Source of the DNA: QZLE01 sp033852075
GTDB lineage: Bacteria; Pseudomonadota; Gammaproteobacteria; QZLD01
NCBI GenBank assembly: GCA_033852075.1
Contig: JAWSVC010000033.1
Span: 24,552-88,551 of the forward strand
Direction of reading: 5' to 3'
Length of the DNA stretch: 64,000 nt
Part shown: positions 17,596 through 25,620 of the stretch, one piece after another
Layout of the letters: each line of letters begins with the position of its first letter
How positions within the stretch are numbered: position 1 is the first letter of the stretch
Program-made: the position numbers and the translations under genes
The notes under the pieces: generated by a model
What the model was told of the DNA's origin: nothing
What the model saw: only the letters and a program-made list of their open reading frames with translations
Databases searched by the model: none

Positions 17596-17624
17596 TTGAC
17601 ATGTAAGTGGAGCTTACATAGTAT
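17596..17624 (+). promoter_or_regulatory. ispB promoter with a palindromic operator between -35 and -10
   Basis: TTGACA at 17596-17601 and TAGTAT at 17619-17624 are 17 bp apart. The spacer is almost entirely a palindrome with perfect 7-bp arms ATGTAAG and CTTACAT around TGGAG (17601-17619). Transcription should begin near 17631, about 36 bases before the TTG start of ispB. An operator inside the promoter spacer resembles MerR-family sites, but no MerR gene is present in the window. Confidence 0.65.
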
Positions 17625-17666
17625 GCACCTTCACTATTATTAAAGCATGAATATACGGAAAATCAG

Positions 17667-18638
17667 TTGGATATAAGGCAGATTCAGAGTGTTGTAGAGC
17701 AGGATATGGTTGCAGTCAATGCGGCAATTAAAAAACACCTGCAGTCAGATATTGAGCTGATTAACGATATTGGTAGTTATATTATAGAAGGTGGTGGTAA
17801 GCGTTTGCGTCCTATGCTTTTGCTTTTGGCTGCTAAGGCAATTGGTGAAGTGAATGAATTACACATTAATGCTGCAGCAATAATTGAGTTTATCCATACT
17901 GCTACGCTTTTACATGATGATGTTATCGATATGTCAGACCTGCGTCGCGGTAGAGAGACTGCTAATAATCTTTGGGGCGATCAAGCTGCGGTATTAGTAG
18001 GTGATTTTTTATATTCTCGTGCATTTCAGATGATGGTTCAGATAGGTGATATGCGTGTTATGCAGATTCTTGCCGATGCAACTAATACTATTGCAGAAGG
18101 GGAAGTGCTGCAGTTGATGAATCAAAAAAGCATAGATGTTACGCATAATAGTTGTCTTGAAGTTGTTAAGAGAAAAACTGCTAAATTATTTGAGGCAGCA
18201 GGTGAGCTTGGGGTGCTGTTGACTGGAGCTTCTGAAATTGAGCAAAAAGGTATGGCTGATTATGGAATGCACCTAGGTATTGCCTTTCAGCTTATTGATG
18301 ACGTGCTTGATTATTCCGCAGATGAGAAAGAATTAGGTAAGCAGATAGGCGATGATATATCTGAAGGAAAGGTTACTTTGCCATTTCTTTACGCTATGGA
18401 AGAGGTCTCTGCCGGTGATAGAGCCGTAATGGTAAATGCAATTGAAACAAAGGGCGTGAGTACGGACGTTGAATCAATAGCTGAAATTATAGGGAAGACT
18501 AATGCCTTGACGCGAGTAATGGATCTTGCTCATGAGCATGTTTCTATAGCTAAAAATGCCTTAAGTATATTTGAAAAATCACCTGAATTTGACGTATTAG
18601 AACTCGTTGCTGATTTTGCGTTGGCTAGAAGCAAATAG
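17667..18638 (+). CDS. ispB: Octaprenyl diphosphate synthase
   Basis: This 323-aa trans-prenyl transferase has the first Asp-rich motif LLHDDVIDMSDLRRG, the second motif LIDDVLDYSADEKE, and the GGGKRLRPML substrate-binding region. It makes the polyprenyl side chain of ubiquinone. The alignment-like N-terminus (VVEQDMVAVNAAIKKHLQSD) matches IspB when translation starts at TTG 17667; no in-frame ATG lies upstream. It follows the MutT-ThiE gene but has its own promoter with an operator-like palindrome. Confidence 0.92.
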   Translation: MDIRQIQSVVEQDMVAVNAAIKKHLQSDIELINDIGSYIIEGGGKRLRPMLLLLAAKAIGEVNELHINAAAIIEFIHTATLLHDDVIDMSDLRRGRETANNLWGDQAAVLVGDFLYSRAFQMMVQIGDMRVMQILADATNTIAEGEVLQLMNQKSIDVTHNSCLEVVKRKTAKLFEAAGELGVLLTGASEIEQKGMADYGMHLGIAFQLIDDVLDYSADEKELGKQIGDDISEGKVTLPFLYAMEEVSAGDRAVMVNAIETKGVSTDVESIAEIIGKTNALTRVMDLAHEHVSIAKNALSIFEKSPEFDVLELVADFALARSK

Positions 18639-18814
18639 GTTGTTGATAGTTATCTGGTTACCCAAACTCCAACCAGTTCAAATTTTCATCCAATATTAAT
18701 GTTTGTATCTGGAATTATTAGTATAAATATCCTTTACTTTAATTGAGTCGTCACGTTCTTTATGGATTGAGGGCGAATTGATTAAATGATGTATTTATAT
18801 GGAATATATATCTT

Positions 18815-20758
18815 GTGACTCTTGATCAACTAATATTGGCAATGTTGGCGGAAGCAGTATTCTTACTTCTGCTATGGTTATTTTATTCCGTTTACCGTAT
18901 TAGAAAACTAAAAGGTAAATCAGGTGAAAAGGTTGTTATTAAAGAGGTTACCAAAGAAGTAACCAAGGAAGTTAAATCTGATGTTGAGATTCCAACCTAC
19001 CTTACCTTTCTAAATCAAGCAATGCTTGCTACTGAATTGCGTCTTGAGGAAGAGCAAGGTGCAAAAGAGGATGAGTCTGAAGAAGATAATTTTGATCTTG
19101 GTGGAAATTATAGCAATCCACTAGAGTTGCGTTTGGCATTTATTCGTTCTGAAATTAGTGCGATAGAGGCATCTGGTGAGGATGGTGGAGCATATTGGAG
19201 TAGCCAAGAAGCAAGCCTCAAAGAGATCTTAGAAAGTATGCCGACGTTGGCGGCCGAGCAACCTGAAGAGGTTGTTGAGGGAAAAACTGAAACGGCTGAT
19301 TTGGGTGATATCGATGCTATTAAAACGGAACTAAGTGAGCTAAAACAGCAGGCGCAAGCGTTAGAACAATATAAAACCTTGTTCTATGGTTTGGCTAGTA
19401 AATTAAAAGATACATCTGAAGCGGCGAGGCCAATTGCAGAGCAATTGGAATCGGTAAAGTCTCAGTTAGAGGATGCGACTTCAGTAGAAACCCTTGCTTC
19501 AAGCTATGAGGATGAATATCAAAAGTTAAAGGCTTTGTTGGATGGTATTGGTGAGGGTGAGTTAGATGATATAACTCGTGAAAAGCTTAAAAAAATGCTT
19601 GATATGCGAACCCAAAGGCCAAAAGAGAAGGTTGTTTATGTTGATAAGGCAGAGCACAAGGTAAGGCATGAGGTAGATAAAATTAAGCAAGCTTCGGCGC
19701 AGCAGCAAGGGATTATATCTGAGCTTCAGGCTATGCTTGAGATGAGTGAAGATGAAGGTATGAAAGGGGAGTTTTTATCTCGAGTAAATGCTCTGGAGTC
19801 TGCTTTATCAGAATCTAAAATGTGTATCGAGGTTTTGGAAGGGGAAAACCAAAGCAGGCAAGAGCAGTTGGAGGATTTGCTATTAACTCTTGATGATTTA
19901 ACTGCAAAGGCAGAACGTTTGGAAGAAATCGAAAGTGGGGGTGGTCAGGGAGCGGAATCATCTGTAGAGCAAGAAGAGGTTGATCCTGATGACTTGTTGG
20001 CTCAAGTTCAACAGTCGGCCGGGGTTGAGAAAGGTGATGAGTCTGATTATAGCGATGAAAAGGTTGAATTAGAGCGGGAGAGGATAGGGGTAAAACGGCA
20101 GTTGGAAGCTATCACGGAAGAGAAGCAAGAGTTGGCAGAGCAATTGCGAGAGCAGCAAGAAAAAGTTTCAGAGTTACAAAATATAATTGCCAAATATAGT
20201 CATGAGACAGGTGATGTAATGAATGCAGTGGTAACTCTTGAAGATGAAAATGACCGTTTGATGGAAGAGGTTGATCAGATTCGTCATGAAAAAGAAGAGC
20301 TTGAGGCTCGAATGAATGGGCCTCAGGATGAAGAATTATCCGGACAACAGGATGTGGATCCTGATGATATAGATGCTTTGCTTGCAGGGGCAGGAGATAT
20401 CCTTAATGAGATACATGAAGAAGATCTGGCTAACGAGCAGGCTAAGAATAGGGATGAAGAGGAATTTAAGCAGGTATCAGAATACATAAATAAAGAGATA
20501 GATAATGAGGTTGATGAGCTTGAGCGCCAGAATCAAGATCTAAATGAAGAGTTAACACAATCCAAAGGGGCTCTGGACTCAAAACATGAAGAGTTGGAAA
20601 AGGCCTTGGAGGAATTTAATCAGAAACAAGAAGAATTAGAAAAAGCTCAGTCTGAACTTCAGGTTATGAAGGAGGAGATTGAGGAAAAAGATACATTGTA
20701 TGAGCGCCTGAAAAAAGAATATACCGAAATGGAGCTGGTCTTAGAAATGAAAGTGTAG
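18815..20758 (+). CDS. Long coiled-coil membrane-anchored protein of unknown function
   Basis: This 647-aa protein starts at GTG 18815. One transmembrane helix at residues 5-25 is followed by a basic stretch (RIRKLKGK) and then an extremely acidic, Glu/Gln/Leu-rich cytoplasmic coiled-coil rod. Two related acidic motifs interrupt the rod, VDPDDLLAQVQQSAG and VDPDDIDALLAGAGD. The second resembles the short EIDALL peptides by which FliM binds CheY. I do not recognise the family. Its stop codon overlaps the GacA-box-like palindrome for the sRNA downstream. Confidence 0.75.
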   Translation: MTLDQLILAMLAEAVFLLLLWLFYSVYRIRKLKGKSGEKVVIKEVTKEVTKEVKSDVEIPTYLTFLNQAMLATELRLEEEQGAKEDESEEDNFDLGGNYSNPLELRLAFIRSEISAIEASGEDGGAYWSSQEASLKEILESMPTLAAEQPEEVVEGKTETADLGDIDAIKTELSELKQQAQALEQYKTLFYGLASKLKDTSEAARPIAEQLESVKSQLEDATSVETLASSYEDEYQKLKALLDGIGEGELDDITREKLKKMLDMRTQRPKEKVVYVDKAEHKVRHEVDKIKQASAQQQGIISELQAMLEMSEDEGMKGEFLSRVNALESALSESKMCIEVLEGENQSRQEQLEDLLLTLDDLTAKAERLEEIESGGGQGAESSVEQEEVDPDDLLAQVQQSAGVEKGDESDYSDEKVELERERIGVKRQLEAITEEKQELAEQLREQQEKVSELQNIIAKYSHETGDVMNAVVTLEDENDRLMEEVDQIRHEKEELEARMNGPQDEELSGQQDVDPDDIDALLAGAGDILNEIHEEDLANEQAKNRDEEEFKQVSEYINKEIDNEVDELERQNQDLNEELTQSKGALDSKHEELEKALEEFNQKQEELEKAQSELQVMKEEIEEKDTLYERLKKEYTEMELVLEMKV

Positions 20759-20771
20759 GATATTTCCTACA
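20754..20771 (+). promoter_or_regulatory. GacA/UvrY-box-like palindrome upstream of the Rsm-type sRNA
   Basis: TGTAGG, six bases (ATATTT), then CCTACA make a perfect 18-bp interrupted palindrome. It matches the layout of the GacA/UvrY upstream activating sequence, TGTAAG-N6-CTTACA, differing by one symmetrical base pair. It is centred about 66 bases before the predicted sRNA start and overlaps the stop codon of the preceding gene. Confidence 0.75.
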
Positions 20772-20792
20772 CAACAAATATCTAAAGTCTTA

Positions 20793-20821
20793 TTGTTGAA
20801 TTGAGCACTTATGTCCATAAT
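20793..20821 (+). promoter_or_regulatory. Sigma-70-like promoter of the Rsm-type sRNA
   Basis: TTGTTG at 20793-20798 and CATAAT at 20816-20821 are separated by exactly 17 bp. This places the sRNA 5' end near 20828. The GacA-box-like palindrome lies 21 bp upstream of the -35 hexamer. Confidence 0.65.
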
Positions 20822-20827
20822 GCACAC

Positions 20828-20962
20828 ATGATTTGCACAGGGAGTGCATTCAAAGGAATAAGCCCTTAAGGATGAGGGAGTTAAGGCCAGGAGGCCGGGT
20901 CAGGAAGACCGCAATAAGGAAGTTAAACATAAAACCTCGGTTCGCCCGGGGTTTTTGTTTTT
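20828..20962 (+). ncRNA. RsmY/RsmZ/CsrB-type CsrA-sequestering small RNA
   Basis: About 135 bases with no plausible reading frame contain seven GGA motifs (from 20841, 20855, 20870, 20877, 20890, 20903 and 20918). Four lie in hairpin loops: TGCAC-AGGGA-GTGCA, CCCT-(TAAGGATG)-AGGG, GGCC-AGGA-GGCC and GGTC-AGGAA-GACC. The others lie in single-stranded linkers. The RNA ends in a rho-independent terminator. This is the architecture of RNAs that titrate the translational repressor CsrA/RsmA under control of the GacS/GacA (BarA/UvrY) system. The matching upstream palindrome and promoter agree. It has no close sequence identity to E. coli CsrB that I can see, so the call rests on architecture. Confidence 0.9.
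20932..20962 (+). terminator. Rho-independent terminator of the Rsm-type sRNA
   Basis: A 9-bp stem AAACCTCGG / CCGGGGTTT (one T-G wobble) closes a TTCGC loop and runs into a T-rich tail to 20962. Confidence 0.9.
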
Positions 20963-21125
20963 CTGTCTGATGAAAAAATAAACTAATCCGTAAAACTTCA
21001 CATTTTTGATAACTTGCCTTGCTAAGTTGAACTAACAGTCCTATATCTTTGTTAAGAGCTTATATTTATTTTAATGATTGCTTTGGGCTGTATTTTCTGG
21101 GATACAGTGGATAAAGGAGAACTAA

Positions 21126-21410
21126 ATGGCAGTTAAACCGGAAGTTGGAAATTGGTATCAAAATGAAACAGAAGACACCTTTGAGGTTGTCGCGTTTGAT
21201 GTGGGTGATGATTATATTGAGATCCAATATTATGATGGTGCTGTAGAAGAGATTGACATGGATACTTGGGTTGAGATGGGGGTAACTGCGGCTGAGCCTC
21301 CAGAAGACTGGAGTGGTAGTTATGATTTGCAGCAGGAAGATTATGGTGTCGATCTAGAGCGGCATGGCGGAGATGATGACTGGCAAAATAGTATAGATAA
21401 TATGGAATAA
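21126..21410 (+). CDS. Small acidic conserved protein (DUF6763-like)
   Basis: This 94-aa, strongly acidic protein begins AVKPEVGNWYQNETEDTFEV and contains IQYYDGAVEEIDMDTWVEMG. It resembles short conserved gammaproteobacterial proteins of the DUF6763 type, whose function is unknown. An AAAGGAGA Shine-Dalgarno lies 6 bases before the ATG. It follows the sRNA by about 160 bp and converges on gpsA, with only 6 bp between the stops. Confidence 0.8.
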   Translation: MAVKPEVGNWYQNETEDTFEVVAFDVGDDYIEIQYYDGAVEEIDMDTWVEMGVTAAEPPEDWSGSYDLQQEDYGVDLERHGGDDDWQNSIDNME

Positions 21411-21416
21411 TATTGC

Positions 21417-22430
21417 CTATTCGGCTTTTGGGGGGCGGTTTAGCAGGTCATTTACCGCCTCTTTCGCACACTTATTAGCATAAATTACCTTATATACTTG
21501 TTCGCATATTGGTAATTCAATATTTAGAGTTTGGCTCAGAGAATAAACTTCTTTTGCGGTACGTAGCCCTTCGATTGCTTGGCCAATCTCATTTTTGATC
21601 TCATCTAAGGATTTCCCTTGTCCTAAGCCAATTCCGAAGCGACGGTTTCGTGACTGGTTGTCGGTACATGTCAGTACCAAATCACCGACTCCGGAAAGCC
21701 CCATGAATGTTTCTACGCTGCCTCCTAATGCAACTCCTAGTCTGGTCATTTCGCTAAGTCCGCGGGTAATTAAGCCTGCTCTTGCATTGGCTCCATAACC
21801 AAGACCATCTGAAATGCCAGCAGCAACAGCAAGAACATTTTTTATTGAGCCGCCAACCTCAACGCCAATGATATCCTGGCTGGTATAAGGTCTAAATACG
21901 CTTGATCTTAGGCAATCGGCTAGTGTGTTGGCAAAATCGTGGCTAGGCGAAGCGACGGTTACCGCGGTTGGCAGTCCGCTAGCTACCTCTTTTGCAAAAT
22001 TTGGCCCTGATATTACTGCGGGGGTAATTTGATCGCCAAGAATTTCCGCAACAGTTTGATGTAATAATCCTCCTGATGATGAATCCAGGCCCTTGGTCGC
22101 CCAGCAAATTTGTTTCTTGTTGCGGATAACATCTGTATATTTTGTCAGTGTATCTCTGAAGGCTGAACTGGGGATTACTAAAAGGAGTATGTCGGATTGT
22201 GAAATAACCTGTTCGGCTGAGTTTATAGCGCGCAGGTTATCAGGAAACTTAATTCCAGGTAGATATTTATTATTTTCCCTGCCTTCTTCGATTTTTTGAA
22301 GTAGTTGAGAATCAATGTCCCAAATAGAAACCTGATGTTGGTTTCTAGCAAGTAACAGCCCAAGAGCACTGCCCCAGGAGCCTGCGCCAAGAATTCCAAA
22401 TGATGGTTTTGTGGGGGATGCTTGGGTCAT
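21417..22430 (-). CDS. gpsA: Glycerol-3-phosphate dehydrogenase [NAD(P)+]
   Basis: This 337-aa protein has the Rossmann motif GILGAGSWGSALGLLLARN at the N-terminus, the WATKGLD and ISGPNFAKEVASGLPTAV substrate-site segments, and the catalytic Lys in GGSIKNVLAVAAGISDGLGY. It reduces dihydroxyacetone phosphate to sn-glycerol 3-phosphate for phospholipid synthesis in the cytoplasm. It follows secB on the same strand, the conserved gammaproteobacterial order. Confidence 0.95.
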   Translation of the reverse strand: MTQASPTKPSFGILGAGSWGSALGLLLARNQHQVSIWDIDSQLLQKIEEGRENNKYLPGIKFPDNLRAINSAEQVISQSDILLLVIPSSAFRDTLTKYTDVIRNKKQICWATKGLDSSSGGLLHQTVAEILGDQITPAVISGPNFAKEVASGLPTAVTVASPSHDFANTLADCLRSSVFRPYTSQDIIGVEVGGSIKNVLAVAAGISDGLGYGANARAGLITRGLSEMTRLGVALGGSVETFMGLSGVGDLVLTCTDNQSRNRRFGIGLGQGKSLDEIKNEIGQAIEGLRTAKEVYSLSQTLNIELPICEQVYKVIYANKCAKEAVNDLLNRPPKAE

Positions 22431-22456
22431 CTTTATCTATCAGTCCGTGAACTATA

Positions 22457-22495
22457 GGTTTGCTGCAATGGTATAAATGAAAAACGCAGCAAACC
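22457..22495 (-). other. Strong hairpin between secB and gpsA
   Basis: Perfect 10-bp arms GGTTTGCTGC and GCAGCAAACC enclose a 19-base loop in the 96-bp secB-gpsA spacer. No T-tract follows on the minus strand, so it is more likely an RNA-processing or stability element than a terminator. Confidence 0.55.
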
Positions 22496-22526
22496 CCAGT
22501 TATTAAATATTAAAAGAAAAGAGCGT

Positions 22527-23000
22527 TTAGTGTTTAATGTTGTTTGTATCTGCTTTGGCTGCTTGTTGTTGCTGAACGTGTTGTGCGTATAGGGCGTTAA
22601 AGTCAACTGGTTGCAGATAGAAAGGAGGAAAGCCGCCTTTTTGAATTAGGTCAGCAATTGCTTCGCGTGCAAATGGGAATATTACGCTTGGGCAATAACT
22701 ACCAAGGACGCCATCTACAGCGTTTTCTGCAAAACCATCAAGGGTAAATATTCCTGCTTGTTTTGCTTCGGCCAGGTATGCTGTTTTGTCACCAACTTTA
22801 ACAGTTACAGTTACGCTAAGCTCAACCTCGTAATTTTTTTCATCAAGTTTGTTGGCATTATTGGATAGTTCGACATTTACTTCTGGTTTCCATTCTTCGC
22901 GATATATTTGCGGAGTATTAGGGCTTTCAAAAGAAACATCTTTGGTATAGACGCGTTGAAGCCCAAGTTGTGGGCCAGCTGGCTTTTTTTCTTCAGTCAT
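22527..23000 (-). CDS. secB: Protein-export chaperone SecB
   Basis: This 157-aa protein shows the SecB pattern LQRVYTKDVSFESPNTPQIY near the N-terminus, YEVELSVTVTVKVGDKTAYL in the middle, and the conserved GSYCPSVIFPFAREAIADLI and GGFPPFYLQPVDFNALYAQ blocks. SecB is a cytoplasmic tetramer that holds unfolded preproteins and delivers them to SecA. The Gln/Ala-rich tail is usual. It is flanked by the YibN rhodanese and gpsA. Confidence 0.96.
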   Translation of the reverse strand: MTEEKKPAGPQLGLQRVYTKDVSFESPNTPQIYREEWKPEVNVELSNNANKLDEKNYEVELSVTVTVKVGDKTAYLAEAKQAGIFTLDGFAENAVDGVLGSYCPSVIFPFAREAIADLIQKGGFPPFYLQPVDFNALYAQHVQQQQAAKADTNNIKH

Positions 23001-23029
23001 TTTTAAACCTGTTTAGTTATTATTGAAAC

Positions 23030-23452
23030 TTATTTTTCTACTGGATAGTTCTCATTGGTCCAAGCGGTTAATCCGCCGCTTAGATTGGAAACGTTGTTAA
23101 AACCATGGTTTTTTAGAGTCTTGCAGCTTTTGCTGGTCTTAACACCTGTTTGGCAATAAACAATAATTTCCTTTTCTTTATGCTTAATGAGGTCGTTTAT
23201 TCTTTTTTCAAGGTCTATTTCTGGAATATTTATTGCGCCTGTAATGTGGCCGTTAGCAAATTCGTTGTTGGTGCGGATGTCTAAAAAAATTGCTTGGTCG
23301 TGATTGTAGCTGTGAATGGCGGCAGAAATGCTTGTGTTTTTTGCGCCGCCGATATGCCTGGTAATTTCGGAAGTTATTAATAAAATCAGGACAATAACGA
23401 GCATCCCGAAGAGTAAAGGGTGGTTAGAAATAAATTCGATGTATTGTTGCAT
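23030..23452 (-). CDS. Membrane-anchored rhodanese domain protein (YibN-like)
   Basis: This 140-aa protein has one transmembrane helix (residues 13-30) followed by a rhodanese domain with the active-site loop VYCQTGVKTS, so Cys is present. The domain also has AIFLDIRTNNEFANGHITGA near its start. Such proteins carry persulfide sulfur on the Cys. In enterobacteria yibN, grxC, secB and gpsA are adjacent; here grxC is absent between the rhodanese and secB (29 bp gap). The physiological substrate is unknown. Confidence 0.9.
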   Translation of the reverse strand: MQQYIEFISNHPLLFGMLVIVLILLITSEITRHIGGAKNTSISAAIHSYNHDQAIFLDIRTNNEFANGHITGAINIPEIDLEKRINDLIKHKEKEIIVYCQTGVKTSKSCKTLKNHGFNNVSNLSGGLTAWTNENYPVEK

Positions 23453-23708
23453 GTGTTTTCTCTGTGAGCCTGAAAAATAATTTCCATTACTGAATTTTGC
23501 GATATTGTAAAATCAAAGCAAAAAAACGCAACGGCATGACGCTGGAATAATAATATATCCCAGCGACAATATAAATAGATAAAGCTTCAGAATAAATCTT
23601 TTATTTGCATACATCTTTACAGCAAAGTGGCTGAAATAGATGTTTGCAAATTATGCAAAATAACGCTTTTGAGTTGATTCGGCGCAGATAGCGTATTGTG
23701 ATGCTATA
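23453..23708. other. Intergenic region with a short hairpin
   Basis: These 256 bp between the ArsR-type gene and the rhodanese gene (both minus strand) are AT-rich. A CGCTGG / CCAGCG inverted repeat lies near 23550-23577. No gene or convincing promoter hexamers were found. Confidence 0.3.
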
Positions 23709-24020
23709 TTATTCGCCTACAAATACGTTCTTTGCCATATTGATTAGCCCTACAGTGCGAGTGTCACCAAGGCGATAATATACCTTGTTTGCATCTTTGC
23801 GAGATGTAATGATCTCTTTGTCTCGTAATATAGCAAGATGCTGAGAAATGTTGCTCTGAGAGGTGCCTACGTGGTCGACAATGTCTTGCACGCTTTTTTC
23901 TGTTTCGCTTAGGGTGCATAAGATCTTAAGACGTAGAGGATGAGACATCGCTCTTAGTGATCTTGATGCTTTTTCTATTTCCTCTTCCCCAGATAGTTGT
24001 AGCTCATCAAAAATCTTCAT
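23709..24020 (-). CDS. ArsR-family transcriptional regulator
   Basis: This 103-aa protein is a winged-helix ArsR/SmtB repressor: SHPLRLKILCTLSETEKSVQ, then the recognition helix GTSQSNISQHLAILRDKEII and the wing SRKDANKVYYRLGD. It has one cysteine (in LCTLS) and lacks the ELCVC metal site of ArsR proper and the paired cysteines of BigR/SqrR, so its signal is unknown. It lies upstream of, and on the same strand as, the rhodanese gene, which may hint at sulfur metabolism. Confidence 0.88.
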   Translation of the reverse strand: MKIFDELQLSGEEEIEKASRSLRAMSHPLRLKILCTLSETEKSVQDIVDHVGTSQSNISQHLAILRDKEIITSRKDANKVYYRLGDTRTVGLINMAKNVFVGE

Positions 24021-24389
24021 TTTTTTGGTTCCTTTTAATTATTAGGCCCAATTATGTCCCGGTTGGTTTAAAATAAACAGCCATTAATTTTTACTTCTTA
24101 TGTTGCGGTACACTGCATCATTTAATATTTAGGAAAACAAATTTAATGTTTATGAGTTATTAATTAATTCATGAAATAATAAATTTACGATCCTGATGAC
24201 GTATTATGACCTGAAAAATGAAAATTGTCCATTATTAACGATAAAAAAGTTATTGATACTTATAGGTTTGTACCATCAATTTTTATTAAAATAACTGAGG
24301 GTTAGAAATGGTTGATGAGCCAAAGATATGGCACGGGCATTCGGATAAATAGTCGGGTATAATCTATAAAAGTTTTTTATAAGTTGCTC
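24021..24389. promoter_or_regulatory. Divergent spacer between the arsR-type gene and envC
   Basis: This AT-rich spacer has a perfect TATAAT at 24358-24363 on the plus strand, giving an envC start near 24370, with no good -35. Imperfect inverted repeats of ATTATT / AATAAT type at about 24155-24182 might bind the ArsR protein. A 14-codon ATG frame at 24308-24352, preceded by GAGGG, is too short to call a gene. Confidence 0.35.
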
Positions 24390-25595
24390 ATGGATGTAGA
24401 TGTTTTGAATGAAAATGCACTGAAAAAAAGGAACAAAGACTTATTTTTCACGTTACGTGAATTAATATGTTCTTTGGCTTTGTGTGCAGTATTTGTGTTT
24501 CTACCAGTGGTTAATGCTGAGGCTGATGCGCAGGATAAGGCGCAGCAATTGCAACAATTGCGAACTAGTATAAAGAGACTGCAGCAGACTCTCGAAAATG
24601 ACCAGGGTGAAAAAAGTGAACTGGTAAAACAATTACGCAAGATTGAAGTTAAGGTTGGGGCGATAAGTAAAAAAGTCAGAGATCTTGATAGGAAAATAGC
24701 TGAAAAAGAAACTAAGCTTGTTAAGCTAAGAAAAGAATATGCACAGCAGTCACAGCATCTTGGGCAGCAAAAAGATATTTTATCGCAACAAGTTATTGCT
24801 GCATATGCAATGGGAAGGCAGGAATATCTTAAGCTGCTATTAAATCAACATGATCCTGCTACGGTCGCGCGCACTTTTGTTTATTATGATTATCTAAATT
24901 CCGCTAGAAAAGAGAAGATAGATGACGTTACTCAACGTCTGGAAAAATTAAGCGTTATAAAACGTAAAATCAATTTGCAATTAGAATCGATAGCTAAGAA
25001 TAGGAAAGCACTGGAATCGGAGCAGGCTGTTTTGGTGAAATCCAAAACAGTAAGAGAAAAGCTATTGGCTGAGATTCAGGGGCGTATTAAGAAAAAGGGA
25101 AAAAAGTTAAAAGGGATGCGCCTTGATGAGAAGCAGCTTTTAAAATTGGTTCAAGAATTACAAAATGCTTTATCCGATATTCCAACGCAGTTAGACGGGG
25201 ATATTAAAAAGTTAAAAGGAAAAATGAAGTTGCCGGTGCATGGTTATGTAGCGAATAAATATGGCTCTTCGCGAGGGCAAGGGTTGTCTCGCTGGAAGGG
25301 GGTATTTATAAAGGCAAAAGAAGGCGCAGATGTAACTGCGTTGTCGCATGGACGTATAGTATTCTCCGATTGGTTTAAGGGACTTGGGTTGTTGACCATT
25401 ATCGATCATGGTGATGGTTTCATGAGTCTTTATGGGCATAATCAGAGTTTGTATAAAGATGCAGGTGACTGGGTAGATGCAGGAGATGTGATTGCGTCGG
25501 TAGGAAATACAGGTGGAAATCACGATAGTGGTTTATACTTTGAGATACGGATTGATGGTAAGCCACAGAACCCGATTACTTGGTGTAAGCGTTAG
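24390..25595 (+). CDS. envC: Murein hydrolase activator EnvC-like
   Basis: This protein of about 401 aa has a signal/anchor segment (ICSLALCAVFVFLPVVNAEA), a long coiled-coil region (about 45-270) and a C-terminal LytM/M23 domain (HGDGFMSLYGHNQSLYKDAG, ASVGNTGG). EnvC activates AmiA/AmiB amidases at the division septum; its LytM domain is usually degenerate and non-catalytic. The ATG at 24390 is preferred over the TTG two codons upstream. It is followed by the S41 protease and a divergent polysaccharide deacetylase, the common cell-wall cluster. Confidence 0.9.
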   Translation: MDVDVLNENALKKRNKDLFFTLRELICSLALCAVFVFLPVVNAEADAQDKAQQLQQLRTSIKRLQQTLENDQGEKSELVKQLRKIEVKVGAISKKVRDLDRKIAEKETKLVKLRKEYAQQSQHLGQQKDILSQQVIAAYAMGRQEYLKLLLNQHDPATVARTFVYYDYLNSARKEKIDDVTQRLEKLSVIKRKINLQLESIAKNRKALESEQAVLVKSKTVREKLLAEIQGRIKKKGKKLKGMRLDEKQLLKLVQELQNALSDIPTQLDGDIKKLKGKMKLPVHGYVANKYGSSRGQGLSRWKGVFIKAKEGADVTALSHGRIVFSDWFKGLGLLTIIDHGDGFMSLYGHNQSLYKDAGDWVDAGDVIASVGNTGGNHDSGLYFEIRIDGKPQNPITWCKR

Positions 25596-25620
25596 TGTTT
25601 TAGAAATATGGAGTTTCTGA

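Noticed and set aside
20828..20962. SRP RNA, 6S RNA or a cyclic-di-GMP riboswitch
   Set aside because: The conserved loops of those families are absent, while seven GGA motifs in loops fit the Csr/Rsm type.
24308..24352. 14-codon frame upstream of envC
   Set aside because: Too short and not followed by a regulated structure; a leader peptide cannot be supported.
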